A stretch of DNA of 64,000 bases from Larix kaempferi (GCA_027924585.1 BSBM01000877.1:7751501-7815500); one strand, 5' to 3'. Shown: positions 34,746 to 46,385, counted from the stretch's first letter. Numbers and translations are program-made. The notes: a model not told the origin generated them from the sequence alone.

Positions 34746-35402
34746 CTAGTGAGCCAAAGATAATACCTTTAGATTGTATTCCCCCTGCGCCCATTTGATG
34801 GTAACTCTTGAGTCACCAAAGATCTTCAAGTCATCGATACCAAAAATGTTAGATACTTTCAAGACACACCACAAAGATAGCAGTTCTGCCTTCATGTTAG
34901 TTCCATTTCCACAATTTAGCTTCAGAGAGAAATAATGGGACTCATTTAGGTATATTGCACCACTTGCTGCACATAGCCCGTTCTGAGCAGCACCATCAAA
35001 AAATAGAATTGGACAATTAAAAAGAGGAGAGAATACACCAATCTTCTTTACAACTTGTGGCTCCAACTTCCTGTAAATAGCATTGTAAATACTCAAAATT
35101 CGACCAGGCGACCAGTTAACATATGGTTTTTGATCTTCAAAAACAACCATGTTCCTTGTATACCAGATTACCCAAGAAATAATCATCGACATCATATGAT
35201 GAGTTTTCACTTCCCTAAACCATGAAAGGCAGCAACAGTCAAACCTGTCCAAACCCCAATCCCGTGAAATGTTTAATGCAGAGCTAATACAGTTCCAAAT
35301 ATATCTGGTGAACGGGCAGGTGACCAGGATGTGATGGGAGGTTTCAATGTCATTTTTGCACAGTAAACAACGATTCGGGCCATGCCAACCAATACGGACC
35401 AA
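34746..35402 (-). pseudogene. LINE ORF2 zinc-binding tail and RNase H domain
   Basis: zf-RVT motif GPNRCLLCKNDIETSHHILV with the H-C ligands, then an RNase H: ILFFDGAAQNG (first D), TNMKAELLSLW (E), LKIFGDSRVTIKW (second D). Plant L1 elements are known to have acquired an archaea-like RNase H at this position (published for plant L1s). The frame ends shortly after; the fourth catalytic D region is lost at the stop near 34746. Confidence 0.85.
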
Positions 35403-35684
35403 GTTTTCCCAAGCCTTTAATTTCGCCTTAAGGGCAAACCAGCTAAAACACTTATACTTTAATGGAATTTTCCAATTCCATAAACTCTTAAACCACCAAT
35501 GCTGAGGAGTATAGTTCCTGAAATGGATGATGACCTTATATGCATATTTGGCAGTAATTTCCCCATTACTTGGATTACCAATCCATTTGATAACATCCCT
35601 CCCATTTGAAAGTCTGCATCCAGCAGCATCTAATCGGGAAATGTAATTGTTCCATTCCCATTCATAACTCCCATCCAGGCCAAG

Positions 35685-37628
35685 CTACTCACCTCTGATC
35701 CAATAGGCGTTGCATGAGGAAGAAACCGGATTCCTAATACAATCCAAAGATATCATATTCCTCTCCCTGAGATAAGCCAATAATTCAGCAGACAATGAAT
35801 AATCATCGTCCAACCCCAAGATCGGGTCCACCCCAATTAACACTTGATGACCCGAACCAACCTGCCATTGCAAGTCTTTTTCCATCCAAGGATAGACATT
35901 CATGAAGCTCTTCCAAATAATCGAGGCACTTCTGTATTTCTTATTTGGGTTTCTAAGCCAGGTAATGATATCATCTTTTATGTATTTAACCTTTAAAACA
36001 GTAGACCATAATGACTTACCGAACAAACCACACCAGAAGCTTTTGAGATGGAGGGCCTTACCGAAAACCTCCAAGTTTTTTAGGCCCCACCCCCCATTGC
36101 ATTTCGACAAAGCAATAGAATCCCATTTGGCCATGATCAAGCCATTCCGGGCTCTCCCACCAAACTAAAGAAAATTTGAAAAGAGTTTTCTCAACTTTTG
36201 TAACACCGACCCTGGAGCTTTGAATAAGGACAACCAGTAAACAGGGATACTGGTTAAAACTGCCTTAACAAGAATGAGGCGACCACCGACAGATAACAAT
36301 TGATTTGTCTAGCAGTTGATTCTTTCTTCAAAAATTTTAATAATCCAAGACCAGTCTTTGACCCTATAATTGTTGGGCTTCAAAAAATATCCCAGGTACT
36401 TGAATCCATTAGTTAGCAAATGAAATTTGGAGGGTAAAATTGCTTGTAAATTCATAGCTTGAGAATCCTCCACCTTATGATTATACAAGATGGATTTAGC
36501 TTCGCTTACCTTCATACCAAATGCACTACAAAAAGTTCTGATGTTTAACAGATAATACCTCCATTCATCTATCGAATCCGAACCAGCAAGGAGCATGTCA
36601 TCCATGAAGAGTAGATGTGAAATAGAGAGCTCATTGGATAGCTTTATACCCTTGATCTGTCCTTCCAATTTAGACTTCTGTAGAAGCCGACTCAAACCAT
36701 CAATAACTAGTAAAAATAACAAAGGGGACATTGGGAAGCCCTGCCGAATACCCCTTGAGCACTTGAAGAATTTTGATGGTAGTCCATTCACCAAAACCGC
36801 AATGTTTGTTGACGAAACATAAGCCATAATCCACTTTAGCATTAATAGGGACACACCAATTTGGATAAGCACACTTCTGAGAAAGCACCAATCAACATGG
36901 TCATAAGCCTTCTCAAGATCCATTTTGAGAATGCAATCCTTCTTCTGCCTGGTCCTGATAGAATGAATAATAACTTCCTGTGTGATGCCGATAGCATCCA
37001 AAATTTGCCTATCATGTAAAAAACCGAATTGTTCTCGAGAAAAAAAGTTTGATAGGCCCGGTTTTATTCTAACATCGATGATTTTAGAAATTAACTTATA
37101 TATCAGATTGCATAATGTAATAGGCCGACAGTCACCAAAGGTTTGCAGCTTATTCCTCTTTGGGATAAGAGTTAAGAATGTAGCATTTAGAGAGCCAAAG
37201 ATAAATCGATTCAATCTAGAATATTCAACCATAGCCAGAATCTCATCCCCCATGATGTCAAAGAAGTGGAGAAATAGTTCAACAGTCTAACCATCGAGCC
37301 CAGGACGTTTTTCTTTTGCAAAGAGTTTAAGAGTGACTTCAATTTCAATAATAGTTACAGGCTTCTCCAAATCCAATGCCTCCTGATTGCTGTAGAAAGC
37401 AGGGTATAATCTGGCAATCTCCAACTGTTTCAAAAGATCACTATCCCTTGGATCAGTAAAAATGTTCCCAAAGTAACCAATTGTAGCCTCTTGCAGACTT
37501 TCTTGACCAGAGATAGTATTACCAACATCATCCTTTAAGTCCCAAATTTGTATTAGAATTCCGAGGATGGGACACAAAGGCATTAAAATATTTTGTATTT
37601 TTGTCCCCCAAGCTGAGCCATAGGGCAC
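35685..37628 (-). pseudogene. LINE ORF2 reverse transcriptase
   Basis: RVT_1 core is readable: FLTLIPKRNKLQTFGDCRPI, SNFFSREQFGFLHDRQI, LKMDLEKAYDHVDWCFLRSV, SRGIRQGFPMSPLLFLLVID, and the catalytic box HLLFMDDMLLAG near 36590-36610. The box is FMDD where many plant L1s have FADD or FVDD; both catalytic aspartates remain. Upstream (37287-37628) is the connecting region with KRPGLDG. Downstream (35685-36140) is the thumb/tail with WDSIALSKCNGGWGLKNLEV. Breaks occur near 37260 and 36170-36300. Confidence 0.88.
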
Positions 37629-37633
37629 AACTC

Positions 37634-38815
37634 TTAAGTCGCCAATCTGATTCTTCCTGTCACAAAATAGATTCCTTTATCATGAATAAGACTAATTAAA
37701 GCTTGATCATCTACACTCTCCATTTGATCGAATTTTCGGGAGTAAATATCTTGTAACCGCATCTCCAGATCCAGATACTCTTGCTGGTCCTGAGCCTTCT
37801 TATTTATAATCCAATTCATAACCATATCCTTTAAATGTCGTAGCTTGTGGATGAAACAGTCCATCGGGTTCAGACCATCACAGAGAGAGAAACTCACCCA
37901 GAAGTGACGAATAACATCACAAAAGAGCTCATTTTGAAGCCAAGAGGAATTGAATTTAAAAGGAAACCTTGAAATAGTTAAATTTTCATCACTTTGGAAG
38001 AAAATTGGCCAATGATCCGAAAAGATGGCATCACCATTCCATGACCTGAAACGATTAAAACATTGAAGCAAGGACCGACAAACCAAGAAACGGTCCATTC
38101 TTTTGTGGATGCTATCATGGCCCACCCGATCATTAGTCCAAGTAGGAAGAAGTGTAGCAGGTGCAATATCCACCAAATCAAAATTAACCAGCATGTTGGA
38201 AAAGAACTCAGCAAGATCATCCGGGCAAGACGATGGACCCCAAACCTCAACATCACCTAGAGAGAAACTTGAATCTCCTGCCAAAATCAAATTATTTGTA
38301 CTTAAAAGACCTGACTATATCAGAGAGTCCCAAAAAACCTTACGTCCAGAATATCGACCATAGCAGTTAAGAACAACAAACTTGAAATTTTGTGAAAAAC
38401 TTTGGCCCAACATCAAGATGCCCCATCGATTTTTGAAGGTATCAAAGTGATAAAACCGAGGATTCTAGCCCACGATAAGTCCCCCGAATCTACCCAAAGC
38501 ACTTACAGCTGAAAAATCCCAATTTGGTAAAATATTAGCCAGTTTTAAGATAGCAGCAGAATCCTCACACATTGTCTCCTAAATAAGAACAATTTCTGGG
38601 TTAGTAACAGAGAAAAGTCTAGATAGGGCCCTACCCTGGGTAGCCAAACCTAAACCCCAAACATTGAGAGAGAGAGAATCAACATAAATCACAAGGGGTA
38701 GAGGGCAGCACCTCTCTAAGTGCCCTAGATTGAGAAGACCCATCAAGAGAGGATCCAGCGTTGTTGATTCTAGCAAATAAAGGGACAAAAACATCACCCA
38801 CCACAATCTCATCAT
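37634..38815 (-). pseudogene. LINE ORF2 endonuclease domain
   Basis: Apurinic-endonuclease-like (EEP) domain. LSLNVWGLGLATQGRALSRL starts it; downstream are NPEIVLIQE, VVLNCYGRYSG, LILAGDSSFSL (the GDFN-type motif reads GDSS) and WTNDRVGHDSIHKRMDRFLV. Stops occur near 38470 and 38310 (minus strand), and TGA/TAG breaks separate it from RT. It would nick target DNA. The N-to-S change in the catalytic GDFN motif suggests inactivity. Confidence 0.82.
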
Positions 38816-40132
38816 TCATACATTTTGGTTTCTTTGGCTTCCTAATCGAGACATTTTGGAACCTAAGACTATCAAAGGGAACAATAGAGGAGTCCGAAGG
38901 GGTTTTTTTAGAAAAAATAGTCAAGGGTTGAATGACAGAGACCTCCTCACCAAGATTATATCCACTATCCAATAAAACCTCCTTATCCTCAAAAGTGAGA
39001 GTCTGCGCCACTTTAGAAGTGTGGGATGGGGTCTGCAAAGGGTTATCCTCCAAAGCAGGAAATGGGGCAGTAGAAGGAGCATCACCGGGAACAAAGAAAG
39101 GGGAATTCACAACATTAGGGTTAAATGCCAGTTCACCACAAGAAATATGTCGGTCCAAAGACTTCTTAGCATCAACATAAAAATTCAATTCATCTTTCGA
39201 GATATTTTTATATGGATATTTATCAAGTGAATGCTTACCGACACTATTTTGAGTGGACGAGGAAGTCCTAAAATTCGAGTTCACAGCCTGAGGAGACTCC
39301 AGTGCCGGGCTGAAAGCATAGATCCTAGGAGTCCTAGAAAGTGTGGGACATTTGGCAATAGTATGGCTAGTCTGTCGACACTTAAAGCACCGGAAGGGAA
39401 TTTTGAAAAAGTCCAGTTTCTGGAAAAAACCTTGGAGCCCCAAGTAACATAAACCTATGCCGGTAACCCTAAGCTCAAATCGAACTCCACCATAACTTTA
39501 GAAACCCTTCGGTCAAACCCAAAGAGGGTTTTTTTATCTAGTCTGATAAATTTGCCAACCGAATTCACCAGATCCCAGAAAATGTTCTCTGTCCATAGTT
39601 CAATCAGGAAACCAGGCATCAACATCCAAATGTGACGATAACGTTGCCTTTCCCACACCGGGTCAAAGGCCGAATTCCATCTCTTTAAACATAAAGAACT
39701 GTCTTTAAATAACCAGGTCTGCTGGATAATCTCATCAACATGTTCACCAAAGGGCAAGATGAAGAGAATCCACCCATTTATCAAAAGATTAACTTGAGGG
39801 GCCAACCCCATCAATGGAGTCCAATGCAAATTAACCCAAGATAAAATTTCCTCACGACTGCCAGAAGTATACTCCAAGCGTCCAACAATCCCACGAGAAG
39901 CTAGAAGCTCCACATGATCAAGATTGAAATTCGGGTTAATAATAAAGTTTTCCCTACCATATTTGGCCTTCATAGTTTTAGAATGATGCTGAGCTTTTGC
40001 TTTCACCCCAATAAGATTAGGGTTAGTCCATTTTTTGACCAAACCCCCCAGCCCAGAACCATCAAAACTCATACTAGCCACCGGTAGGTGTGACAACGGT
40101 TGGGTTTTCGATATAGAGTCAATAACAGCCAC
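38679..40132 (-). pseudogene. LINE ORF1: DUF4283-like and zinc knuckle protein
   Basis: The N-terminal part (from ATG 40132, about 225 codons) has the plant L1 ORF1 pattern: REEILSWVNLHWTPLMGLAP, IQQTWLFKDSSLCLKRW, FDPVWERQRYRHIWMLMPGF and FIRLDKKTLFGFDR. It stops at 39455. In the next frame (from 39443) comes the knuckle CFKCRQTSHTIAKC and a long Ser/Pro-rich low-complexity tail. ORF1 proteins bind LINE RNA. One frame break separates the two parts. Confidence 0.85.
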
Positions 40133-40266
40133 GTGCCGAGCCCTTTCAGAAAGGACAAAACAAAGACTAACCCAAGAGCTAGAACCCTAGTTGAATAAGG
40201 AACCCAAGAGAATAGGCCCACACCAAGAACCCAACATCAAAAAAACCACCAATAAAGAGGAAAACA

Positions 40267-41535
40267 TCACGAGACCTTGGCCTGTTCATAGGCCATCCTC
40301 TTCTGGTGGATCGGTAAGTCCTTCATGGATGCATCTGTGGCATCCAACTCTTGTTGCTTTTGCTTTCTTTCCTCATGGATATTCTGCAACTCCGTACTTT
40401 CTTGCAGTACGCTCCACACATTGGAGACGTCGTTTGACAAGATCTGGCACTGCGCTACTGCTACGTAGATGCTTTGCATGGAAGCCCTTATTGCTTCTAC
40501 TCTTGTTTCTTCTTCTTTCTTCTTTGTGTCAACTGGCTGCCGTGTTGCTAGCTCAACTATTTCTACCTGGTGGGAAGCCTTCATCCCTTCAAATTCATCT
40601 TTGTGGGAGATCTCCAGCTCCTTCATCTGTTCTTGTAAATTGCTCACAGCAGCACCGATATGCAGGATGGCTGCTTCTATTTCTGGCTCTTCTTCGATTG
40701 TGGGGAGCTTCGCATAGACAGTTGACACTGCTCCTCCGATCCTGCACTCTTTTTCCTTCGTGCACTGAAGCTCCTTATCCTTCTGCTGACATTCACTTTA
40801 GAGTTTCCTGTAATTTTCGTCCAGCTGACAGCGCTAATTATGTGAGACGACGTCTCGCTCATGTAGTTCATGGGATATCTCAGTGTGCAGCTGGTGCAGA
40901 CCTTCTGCTAGTAGCACAACTACATTAAGTTCCAAGTGTGAGAGCAACCTCGCACTCTCTGTCATTTCATCAGTTGGATACAAAATTGACAATAGCGTGA
41001 TCTTAACTAATCGCGTTCTTGGGGTGAAGGCAGGTGGCCTGCGCATCTATTCGCTTGATTCTCCGGGATCAATGCTCTGTGCTAACTCCCGAACCATATC
41101 GCGATGGACTTGTTCCATCCTCAATACTAAGCTGTTCAACTTGTTAATGTTTTCTTGGACCTGCGCCTAGTCGCGCTCGTTGCGATCTCCCTTAAATGCA
41201 GGTACATCCTCTAGATGCATAGCTGTCCACGATGCTATCATTCCATAGTCATCATCATGCAATATTCTATCTAGTGGCTGCCTCGTAGCCTTAGAATTCT
41301 TCTTTTGTTGCCTCTGAGGGCTTCCAGTGCCTGGCTCTTTTCTCTTCTCGCCAACTTGTGGCTCCTTTCTTGTTTCTCCTGCTTGCTGAGTAGGTTTCGA
41401 GGTCGATGCACTTTGGACTTCCGCATCTTTGTCCTCTTTGTTTTCTTCTTCTTCCTCATCCGATGGGGTGATGACCAATTCTGGTGCATGTTCTTTCCAT
41501 TCGTCAGGCCAATCCTCAATAATGAGCTCAATCAT
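40267..41535 (-). pseudogene. Decayed coiled-coil ORF of unknown function
   Basis: One reading frame on the minus strand runs from ATG 41535 to TGA 40267, about 423 codons, with four internal stops (TAG 41167, TAG 41047, stops near 40834 and 40800). N-terminal part: PDEWKEHAPELVITPSDEEE followed by a basic K/R/Q tract. The rest has strong heptad-like E/K/Q/L patterning (QENINKLNSLVLRMEQVHRD; NLQEQMKELEISHKDEFEGM), typical of a coiled coil. It has no zinc knuckle or enzyme motif. It lies on the same strand as element H, next to its truncated integrase. It could be the 5' Gag-region ORF of another H-like copy or a 3' extra ORF. Function unknown. Confidence 0.5.
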
Positions 41536-41559
41536 TGGGACGCCTAGCTGATACTATCC

Positions 41560-42415
41560 CTCATACCATTTTTATGTGTTATGGCGCGGCTGAATAAAAA
41601 TTGAATGTAGCTTGGCTTCAAAAAGAAAGAATGGCTTATACTGGGTTGTCACTTCTCTCGTCCTGGGATCACGCCTTGATGTCTCGCCCAGGAATTAAAT
41701 GTTACAACAACTTAGCAAATCCCGTACAGATCTCCGTCTAATGTGATATTAAATGCATAGGGAACGGCTAGATTAGGCATTAAGTGCTAGTCTTGTGGGA
41801 TGAGATTTCGCTTGATCATTGATCTCTTTCCGTCGTTCTTTACGTCATGTCATGTAAACTTCCTTTAATTGGCGGGGTGGAACGGTATTGTCAGGCTGTC
41901 TGACAGTCGATCAAAATTTAAATGCCAAGTCCGTCGGGCAGATCCCGTTATGACCCTGGTCACTTCAGTGTTTACGATGCTCACCTGGATAGGGTTTTCC
42001 ATAAATGCGTGATTTGGCTAGCGCCGTCCTTTTGATTAACGATTTAATACCTGGATGACAACTGTTGCAGTCATCTTTTCTTATCATGACCTACTGTCAG
42101 TTCTGACATTATGGTGCGGATTTCTCATGCTCATCTTTGTACTTGCTGCGTGACTTTAGTTGTGCCATATCTCTCTATGCAGCTATTCCTTTTCCTTCTT
42201 AGAAGCGTAGTTCATTTTTTCTTTTTTTTTGCGCGTAGCTTCAACAGTGCTGCGCGGCACATAGGCCTTTTCCATGTAACTTTTTCGTACAGACTCTTCA
42301 CACTTTCTAATGTCCAATTTCAACTAGTGCTGCGTGGCACATAGGCCTTTTCCATGTAACTTTTTCGTACAGACTCTTCACACTTTCTAGTGTCCAATTT
42401 CAACTATGCTTGACA
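41560..42415 (-). repeat. Possible LTR or UTR of an H-like element
   Basis: Read on the minus strand this begins TGTCAAGCATAG immediately after CTTAG at the break in the H integrase. It ends before a weak primer-binding-like stretch (TGGTATGAGGGATAGTATC, near 41550-41570) upstream of the coiled-coil ORF. There is no coding content. No second copy lies in the window, so the LTR call is a guess. Confidence 0.3.
42248..42407. repeat. Two-copy tandem repeat, period 80
   Basis: TGCTGCG.GGCACATAGGCC through GTCCAATTTCAACTA occurs twice in a row with about two differences. Confidence 0.9.
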
Positions 42416-43272
42416 CTTAGAATCTTCGGGCATTCGAACCTTGTCAGGATGTTCTCATAGATAAACTCTGCGGCTATAGTTGCGCTATAGTCTTTCACTG
42501 GTTTTACTTCTGCCCATCTGGTGAGGTATTCAGTTGCAATAATAATGTACCTCGCACCAGTTCTCTTCCCTGGTGGGTTAATAGGTCCCACAAAATTAAT
42601 GGCCCACTTCTCAAATTCTTGCAAAGTTAATTGCGGATTTAGTGGCATTTCCTCCTTACGCGATGGCTTTCCTGTCCTCTGACAGACATCGCAGTTCTGG
42701 CAATGTTCCTTTGATTCCTTATGGATAGTAGGCCACCATAGACCTATGTGCAATATCTTCTGCACAATAGCTCTTCCTGCGTAATGGCCTCCTGCTATTC
42801 CTGAATGTGCATCGGCCAATATATATGGCTTCTCATGGTCCAATACGCATCTGCGTAGTACTTCGTCCGGTCCCAGCTTGTCTAGCTGACCTGGGATTAT
42901 AGTGAAGTATACTGCGCGCACTACCAGCTGCTTCTTTTGTTGCGTAGTGAACTCCTTAGGTGCCATCCCTATAGTTAGAAAATCAATGATATCCTGATAA
43001 TAGTCATCGGCAACCTGTATAGCAAACAACTGTGCATCAGGGAGATTGTCTTCCAGATTCGTAGGGTCTTCTCCTGACTCAATCCTTGATAGATGATCAA
43101 GTCCTAAGTTTAACCTTCCTGGCTTAACCACTATTTCGAAGTCGTACTCTTGAAAGAGTAATAACCATCTGCATATTCTCCCCCCTAACACTGGCTTATT
43201 GACCAGGTATTTCAAAGCAGAATAATCGATGAACATAGAGAAGTGCGCACCAAGAAAATAGTGCTTGAACTT
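42416..43272 (-). pseudogene. Element H integrase, truncated in the core
   Basis: RNase H tail (DYSALKYLVNKPVLGG, RWLLLFQEYDFEIVVKPGRL, DHLSRIESGE), then integrase zinc domain HSGIAGGHYAGRAIVQKILH..CQNCDVC, and core start WAINFVGPINPPGKRTGARY (first D replaced by N), ATEYLTRWAEVKPV. Similarity ends at ECPKILS just before the expected second catalytic D. The remaining core and C-terminus are absent, replaced at 42415 by non-coding sequence. Confidence 0.87.
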
Positions 43273-43641
43273 CTACAGCGCATATACCATTGCGAGTCCT
43301 TCTCTTTTAGTAGTGGTATAATTCCTCTCGGCCGATGACAGCTTTTTGCTCGAAAATGCAAAGGGATGGTCAATACCTCCCTCTCTTGGCTGAGCAAGAA
43401 CAATGCCCAATGCTATACATGAAGCATCAACATGGACGTGAAATGGCTTCTCCCAATCTGGAAAAACTAGGATCGGCGCAGTGACCATCTTTTCTTTTAA
43501 TGTGTCAAATCCTTTCTCACAGTCCTCATTCCAAATGAACGGTACATCTTTCTTTAACAGCTTCTCCATAGCTGCGGTTATCTGCGCATACCCTTTTATG
43601 AATTTTTTGTAGTACCCAGTATGTCTTAATGTAGTGCGCAG
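43273..43641 (-). pseudogene. Element H RNase H
   Basis: In frame with RT after the amber stop: LRHTGYYKKFIKGYAQI, then MEKLLKKDVPFIWNEDCEKG, FPDWEKPFHVHVDASCIALG (first D), HPFAFSSKKLSSAERNY and TKREGLAMVYAL. It ends at another TAG (43273-43275) where a Q is expected before KFKHY. It removes RNA from the RNA/DNA hybrid during reverse transcription. Confidence 0.88.
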
Positions 43642-44800
43642 CTACTTTACTGAATTTGGTGTTGGCAAGTTGAAAATGACTACAATCTTCGCAGGATCTA
43701 CCATCAAGCCTTGTTTGCACACAATGTGTCCCAGCAAAATTCCGTAGGGAACACAGAAAATACATTTCTTCAAATTCAAAGAAATCTGATGCTGCCTACA
43801 TTTTTCCAGCATCATCCTGAGGTTCGTGGGATGATTCTTCAGCAAACAAAAAATAGTCCAATCATCAAAATAAACTTCTAAAAACTTATGTATGAACTCC
43901 TTAAATGTTGCGATTACAACTCTTGAAAATATGGCTGGTGCATTCTTCAGACCAAAGGGCATGACTGTGTACTGGAACGACCCCGATTTTGTAGAAAAAG
44001 TGGTTTTATGCCTATCTGTTGGATCGATTCTGATCTGATGGTATCCAAAAAACCCATCAGTAAAAGAGTATGCCTCATTCCCTCCAACATTATCAAGAAC
44101 CTCATCGGTGAAAGGGGTAGGAAATGGGTCATGCATTGAAGCATCATTTATCTTTCTGAGATCAACATAGATCCTGATCTCTCCCTTTGTTTTCTTATCT
44201 TGAACAACCGTTGGGCGTATCCATTCAAATTCTTCAACTGGTTCAATGATCCATGCGTCAAGCATCTTGTCGAGTTCTTCTCTAACTCGTTCTTTGTAGC
44301 GTGGGTTTAGTCTATATGGCCTTTTCTTCACAGGCTTCGTGCCAGGATTGAGAGGAATTTTCATCACTCCTAAGTCCCCCAAAATGCCTTTCATCTCTAT
44401 GAACTTGGTCGGGAATAATTCTTGATATTCTTGTAATATACCCGCGACCTCTTCAACTGTATCTTCATCCCAGTAATATCCTATAGCTGTGAACTTTGGC
44501 TCTTCGCTAGTTCCAATGTTCACTTTCTTCATTTTCACAGGTTCGCTCATATCTGGAATTTCCAGCGGAGGTCCTTCTACCTCGTGCGTTCCTTCTGATT
44601 CAGGGATCTGTATATTGCGTGGGTCCTCCTCATCGCTTTCTTCCTTATCTTCAACTTCTTCGGCCATGTTGTAACACTCCATAGCATGCTCTACCTGTTC
44701 CGTCCAATCTGGATGTAGGCACGCAGGTATGCTGGCTGCTCCAAAGAATTCTTCTAATGTCATGTTTCTATGCGTCCAGTCTGGTCTAAATATATTTTTC
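43642..44800 (-). pseudogene. Element H reverse transcriptase
   Basis: It starts in the acidic linker (TLEEFFGAASIPACLHPDW; EEVEDKEESDEEDPRNIQIP). RT blocks are VKKRPYRLNPRYKERVREEL, IRIYVDLRKINDASMHDPFP, AYSFTDGFFGYHQIRIDPTD, FQYTVMPFGLKNAPAIFSRV and the catalytic box EVYFDDWTIF near 43860. LGHIVCKQGLMVDPAKI closes it. The frame ends at TAG 43642-43644 where related proteins have Q before LRTTL. The RT is otherwise intact over about 380 residues and would copy the element RNA. Confidence 0.9.
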
Positions 44801-45488
44801 CTTAATACGCTGCAATGCATCATTGATACTCGGATGTTCATCTTCAAAGCTAAAATCCTTCTGAAAGCTCGCAATCAGGATAGACCAATCCGCGGTGTCT
44901 CTGCGCAGCTCCGTATCCAAGTACCATTTCTTAGGAATAGGTTCTTCTAATGTGTGCACAAACAGATGCACCCATTCTATTTGTGGCATCTCCTCCCAAG
45001 CTTGTACACAAACTTCAATATGATCCCTAGGATCTGTCTGGCCATTATATTTCTCAAAACGTAGTGTGACCTTCACAGCAAATCTAATCTGCATCTTAAT
45101 TCTGCATTGATCCCAAGTTGTCAATGTCTTCTTATGTGCAGCCCACCATTTGGCAGGTCTCTCGCGCAATGCCACATCTAATGCTAATACGCGGTGCTCA
45201 ACTGCAACTGCTGCAATATATTATTTGATAAACGAATAAACATTCGATGAACCATCATAGGTTGTAATTGGACTTACCTCCTTTCCAATCCAGCGGAGTG
45301 ACTTCGTAATGGTCGTGCATCTCCTAGAAGATACTTCATGCAATATGCTTTTCCAGTTTTCTAGTCCTACATCAGAGTTTGAGATGCAAGAACTGTGACA
45401 GAGCCAGCTGAGCGTTCCATCAGCAGGTGGATTAATATAGTCAGCAACATTTGTTGTCATTTTATAGAGACGATCCAAGTCTTGAGCT
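44786..45488 (-). pseudogene. Element H Gag-like domain located after protease
   Basis: From the junction at 45488: YINPPADGTLSW, SSRRCTTITKSLRWIGKEV and TTYDGSSNVYSF. After a stop near 45220 come ALDVALRERPAKWWAAHKKT (retrotransposon Gag W-W signature), KYNGQTDPRDHIEVC and EWVHLFVHTLEEPIPKKWYL, then FSFEDEHPSINDALQRIKEK. This is a Gag-type helical domain lying between the protease (62.5 kb) and RT, which is unusual because Gag normally leads the polyprotein. The downstream frame change near 44800 links it to the RT frame. Confidence 0.75.
45484..45488. repeat. Target-site duplication GAGCT (left copy)
   Basis: GAGCT directly precedes TGTTTGATGG, the outer end of the left LTR of element C. 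The second copy is at 62371-62375 directly after GTGTAACA, the outer end of the right LTR. Confidence 0.9.
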
Positions 45489-46385
45489 TGTTTGATGGAC
45501 AATCCACTCGAGTGGACGTGAGCCGGATCTCCCTAGCGCAATGTGAGTTTAGAACAAATAATACAGACTATAAACTACTTTCCTAGATCTAATTAAGGAT
45601 CGAGTCACTAGATGTCTTACCTTAGATTTGAAGTCCTTTCTCCTAGATGCTACTCCACGCCTTGCGGTCGTCAGATCTTAGTTGCAAGACCTGTCAAGAT
45701 ACACAGAACAATGCAAACAAGTAAAGAGAATCTATACAATAATAGATCTAAGTAAACAGTTAAGTAGGTAAACTACACAATATCATCAATCACAACAATA
45801 TTGGTGGAAAGCATTTATATTACTATAAATATAGGGAAAGTACATAGAAGAATGATTACAACTGAGATGTAACGTAGCAATCCTTCTCCGTCCAAGCCAA
45901 TGCCATATCATCCCAAGGAAGTGTGAGTCTCTCAATGGATGAGTAGAGATCTCTCCAAGATGATTTCACCAGCATGTAGACACTATAGACTTCCTCCTTT
46001 TGGAGAGGGGTAGAGCTTCACTTATAAAGGACTAACTGGATAGGGTATGTATAGGATAGGTTGAGATATGGTAGGAGATAGATAGGGTATCCTTCCAAGA
46101 GGTTAGGAACTGAGTGCCAACTCTCCCAAAAGGTCAGGGATAGGGATCCATGTCAGCTAGCTTCGAGGATGGGCTCAAAGGAGCTATTTTTGTCCATTAA
46201 CTGACATCGTCACACCATGCAAGAGAGCAAGATGCGACGTCGCAATTTGCATGAGTGCAGCCTGTGACAACCTCTCAAAACCTAGCATGAATGCAATGAC
46301 ATCTCTTCCAAGTTAATGACTTATCCAATGAAACTTTAGGGATGTATACACTGAGTCTCTTGATGGTAATATTTTAGGTGTAACA
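45489..46385 (-). repeat. 3' LTR of element C (complete copy)
   Basis: Read on the minus strand it starts TGTTACACCTAAAAT and ends CCATCAAACA, 897 bp. The palindrome TGCGACGTCGCA lies at 46233-46244. It is bordered by GAGCT on the left and by a polypurine tract on the right (GCTTTGGGGGGCATTC on the minus strand, 46386-46401). Confidence 0.88.

Larger units (their letters stand above)
34362..40260 (-). mobile_element. L1-type LINE with RNase H, nearly full length, broken
   Basis: On the minus strand: ORF1 (40132 to 38679) and ORF2 (38815 to about 34746) in L1 order, endonuclease, RT, zinc-binding region, RNase H. The 3' end is put near 34362, because a short A run there and the sequence next to it match the LINE fragment ending near 13118. 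The 5' end near 40260 is inferred from the absence of other features. No convincing long target duplication was found (only AGACC at both ends). L1 elements move by target-primed reverse transcription; this copy has many stops. Confidence 0.88.
42416..45488 (-). mobile_element. Element H, 3' part (Gag-like domain, RT, RNase H, integrase)
   Basis: The downstream half of a Ty3/gypsy-type element whose upstream half is at 62371-64000. The halves are separated by element C, with GAGCT at both junctions (45484-45488 and 62371-62375). Codons before the right junction (EEYRA) and after the left one (QDLDRLYKM) fall in one frame when C is removed. The left end is cut in the integrase core at 42416 (PKILS). 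Same strand throughout. Confidence 0.85.

Noticed and set aside
34362-40267. Short target duplication AGACC for the LINE
   Set aside because: Only five bases match beside a T run; L1 duplications are usually longer, so it may be chance.
40191-40928. 245-codon plus-strand ORF at the LINE 5' end
   Set aside because: Opposite to the coiled-coil frame; its Leu/Ser-rich composition is the antisense of Glu/Lys-rich codons.
45221-45488. Separate gag gene start at ATG 45502
   Set aside because: That ATG lies in C LTR sequence; the protein sequence continues from the other half of element H across the GAGCT junction, so this is not a true start.
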